Notes under the pieces: generated by a model | Told to the model about the DNA's origin: nothing | The model's database searches: none | What the model saw: the letters and a program-made list of their open reading frames with translations, nothing else | Assembly (NCBI RefSeq): GCF_022347785.1 | Contig: NZ_JAKRGA010000002.1 | Span: forward strand, 186,001-250,000 | Direction of reading: 5' to 3' | Length of the DNA stretch: 64,000 nucleotides | Source: Psychrobium sp. MM17-31 | Lineage (GTDB): Bacteria > Pseudomonadota > Gammaproteobacteria > Enterobacterales > Psychrobiaceae | Position numbers and translations under genes: made by a program | Part shown: piece by piece, positions 62,877-64,000 of the stretch | Numbering within the stretch: position 1 is the stretch's first letter | How the letters are laid out: every line of letters begins with the position of its first letter

Positions 62877-63131
62877 AATACAATCTCCTTCGCCATTTTC
62901 AGTGTGACTCGCTTATGCAGGTGAATACCAGCACATTAATTCAACAAGTTAACGATTTATGCCAGTAAAGCAAGCAAAATCAATTGTTGGCCGTTGATTC
63001 ACGGAGTAACTCAGCAGCCCATCCAACACGGACTACGATAAAAATAGTGAAAATAACGAAAATCTAGTACAGCGAACCTACTAGACATTAACAATAAATA
63101 CCAAGATATTGATATTTAAATAATAAAAACG
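62877..63131. other. Spacer between the repeat protein and the ABC gene
   Basis: AT-rich with no reading frame of note. It should contain the promoter of the leftward repeat-protein gene and the activator sites for the rightward sigma-54 promoter at 63132. I could not pick out either with confidence. Confidence 0.4.
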
Positions 63132-63148
63132 TTGGCAGAGTCATTGCG
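63132..63148 (+). promoter_or_regulatory. Near-consensus sigma-54 promoter
   Basis: TTGGCAG-AGTCA-TTGCG: the -24 GG at 63134-63135 and -12 GC at 63146-63147 have the required 10-nt spacing and match TTGGCAC-N5-TTGCW with one main change. It lies 34 bases upstream of the ABC ATPase start, leaving a short leader with the AAGGAA ribosome site. Confidence 0.75.
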
Positions 63149-63181
63149 TATTGCAAGTAAAAATGACAACAAGGAAATATC

Positions 63182-64000
63182 ATGTCTCTGGAAATTAAAA
63201 ACCTACACTTGAGTTACAACAAGAAAAAACATGCGTTAGACAATCTATCCCTCAACAGCAATACGGGAGTGCTTGGCTTATTAGGTCCCAATGGCGCAGG
63301 AAAGTCGTCATTAATGCGAATTTTAGCCACCTTAAAGCAACCAACTTCTGGCGAAGTACTTTGGCAAGGGACAAATATCTGCGATAATCCACAAATTTTG
63401 CGCCACCAACTAGGCTACTTACCACAATATTTTGGCGTTTATGATCAACTTACTGCAAAAGAGTTTTTACATTATCTCGCAGGCTTAAAAGGCCTTGAAC
63501 ATCAGGATGCTGAAACGCGAATAGACGAGCTGTTAAATCAATTTAATCTCAGTCATGTAGCCAATTCGCCACTGGCTAGTTTTTCTGGTGGTATGCGTCA
63601 ACGCATAGGCATTGCTCAGGCTTTGTTAAACTCACCTAAATTACTCATTGTCGACGAGCCTACAGTTGGTTTAGATCCTCATGAACGCTTAGTTTTCCGT
63701 CAAATGATTGCCGATATCAGCAAAGATTCATTGGTCATTCTATCCACGCACATAGTGTCAGACATTGAAACCATTGCCGATTCCATTGCCATTATGAATC
63801 AAGGGCAACTCATCACTCACAACACGCCAGAGCAACTTATCGAAAAAGTCGCGCCCTATTGTTTTGAATTAACGGTGCCGCGTGAAGAAGCAAAAGCACT
63901 GCAAGCTCATTTACAAATAAGCCATAGCGTGCGCCAAGGCGATAATATGACGCTCCATTTTGTAAGCGCTAAAGGGCTGCCAAAAGGTGCGGTCGCGCGA
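63182..64000 (+). CDS. ABC transporter ATP-binding protein, cut by window end
   Basis: 273 codons from ATG 63182 (AAGGAA upstream); no stop before the edge. Walker A GPNGAGKSSLM, Q-loop YLPQYFG, signature FSGGMRQRIGIAQAL, Walker B LLIVDEPTVGLDPH and H-loop STHIV are complete. The C-terminal accessory part has just begun. The type (single ATPase, CcmA/ABC-2 style) suggests an exporter or an ABC-2 permease with a further subunit downstream. Substrate unknown. Expression from the sigma-54 promoter immediately upstream is likely and is unusual for such genes. Confidence 0.88.
   Translation, partial: MSLEIKNLHLSYNKKKHALDNLSLNSNTGVLGLLGPNGAGKSSLMRILATLKQPTSGEVLWQGTNICDNPQILRHQLGYLPQYFGVYDQLTAKEFLHYLAGLKGLEHQDAETRIDELLNQFNLSHVANSPLASFSGGMRQRIGIAQALLNSPKLLIVDEPTVGLDPHERLVFRQMIADISKDSLVILSTHIVSDIETIADSIAIMNQGQLITHNTPEQLIEKVAPYCFELTVPREEAKALQAHLQISHSVRQGDNMTLHFVSAKGLPKGAVAR

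Noticed and set aside
1-64000. CRISPR, prophage, IS element, tRNA or rRNA
   Set aside because: No repeat-spacer pattern, integrase, transposase or RNA-gene signature was found in either strand.

Overview
The window looks like chromosomal DNA of a marine gammaproteobacterium of the Alteromonadales, probably near Colwelliaceae (Thalassotalea/Colwellia-like). This is inferred from the AT-leaning composition, the bamC-dapA / gcvR-bcp and psp-pspF-sapABCDF gene orders, YqiJ/YqiK, many secreted peptidases, two TonB-dependent receptors and a GlyGly-CTERM protein. I saw no rRNA, tRNA, CRISPR array, integrase or transposase. Genus-level placement is a guess.

Layout. 1-5.97 kb: a truncated M4-type metalloprotease diverging from an S8 protease with a C-terminal 11-residue repeat, then a large beta-propeller/Y_Y_Y sensor with a degenerate GGDEF domain. 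6-9 kb: a convergent membrane hybrid histidine kinase with its own AraC output domain. 9-16.4 kb: a DUF417-like membrane protein that seems internally duplicated, GmhB, an ornithine-cyclodeaminase-family enzyme next to PepP, two unknown secreted proteins, a lipoprotein, and an AraC/VOC pair. 16.6-23.9 kb: yqiJ-yqiK, a chemotaxis receptor, a 5'-nucleotidase without signal peptide, an exported methyltransferase-like protein and a GNAT enzyme. 24-36.4 kb: the conserved blocks bamC-dapA, gcvR-bcp, pspABC, pspF, sapABCDF and ppiC. 36.4-47.2 kb: a transglutaminase-like membrane protein, a DEDDh exonuclease, an M1 peptidase, a run of small leftward genes (PH-like, DUF2199, cupin, M23 peptidase) and oligopeptidase B.

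47.3-57.7 kb: a small ORF broken by an amber codon, an EAL-CBS-GGDEF protein, an Lrp regulator, a cyclophilin, and a leftward cluster TonB receptor - hyuA - hyuB - MFS that looks like an uptake and ring-opening pathway for a 5-oxoproline- or hydantoin-like compound. 57.9-64 kb: a GlyGly-CTERM cyclophilin with YceI, a second TonB receptor with a perfect CRP-type palindrome upstream, an unknown secreted protein built from eight P-x-x-V repeats, and an ABC ATPase behind a near-consensus sigma-54 promoter, cut by the window edge.

The best leads are the TonB-hyuAB-MFS cluster, the P-x-x-V repeat protein, the sigma-54 ABC operon, the DGFIWRT-repeat protease, the split sensor/kinase pair and a dispersed ~70-bp palindromic repeat. 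All functions are assigned by reading motifs; no database search was run.
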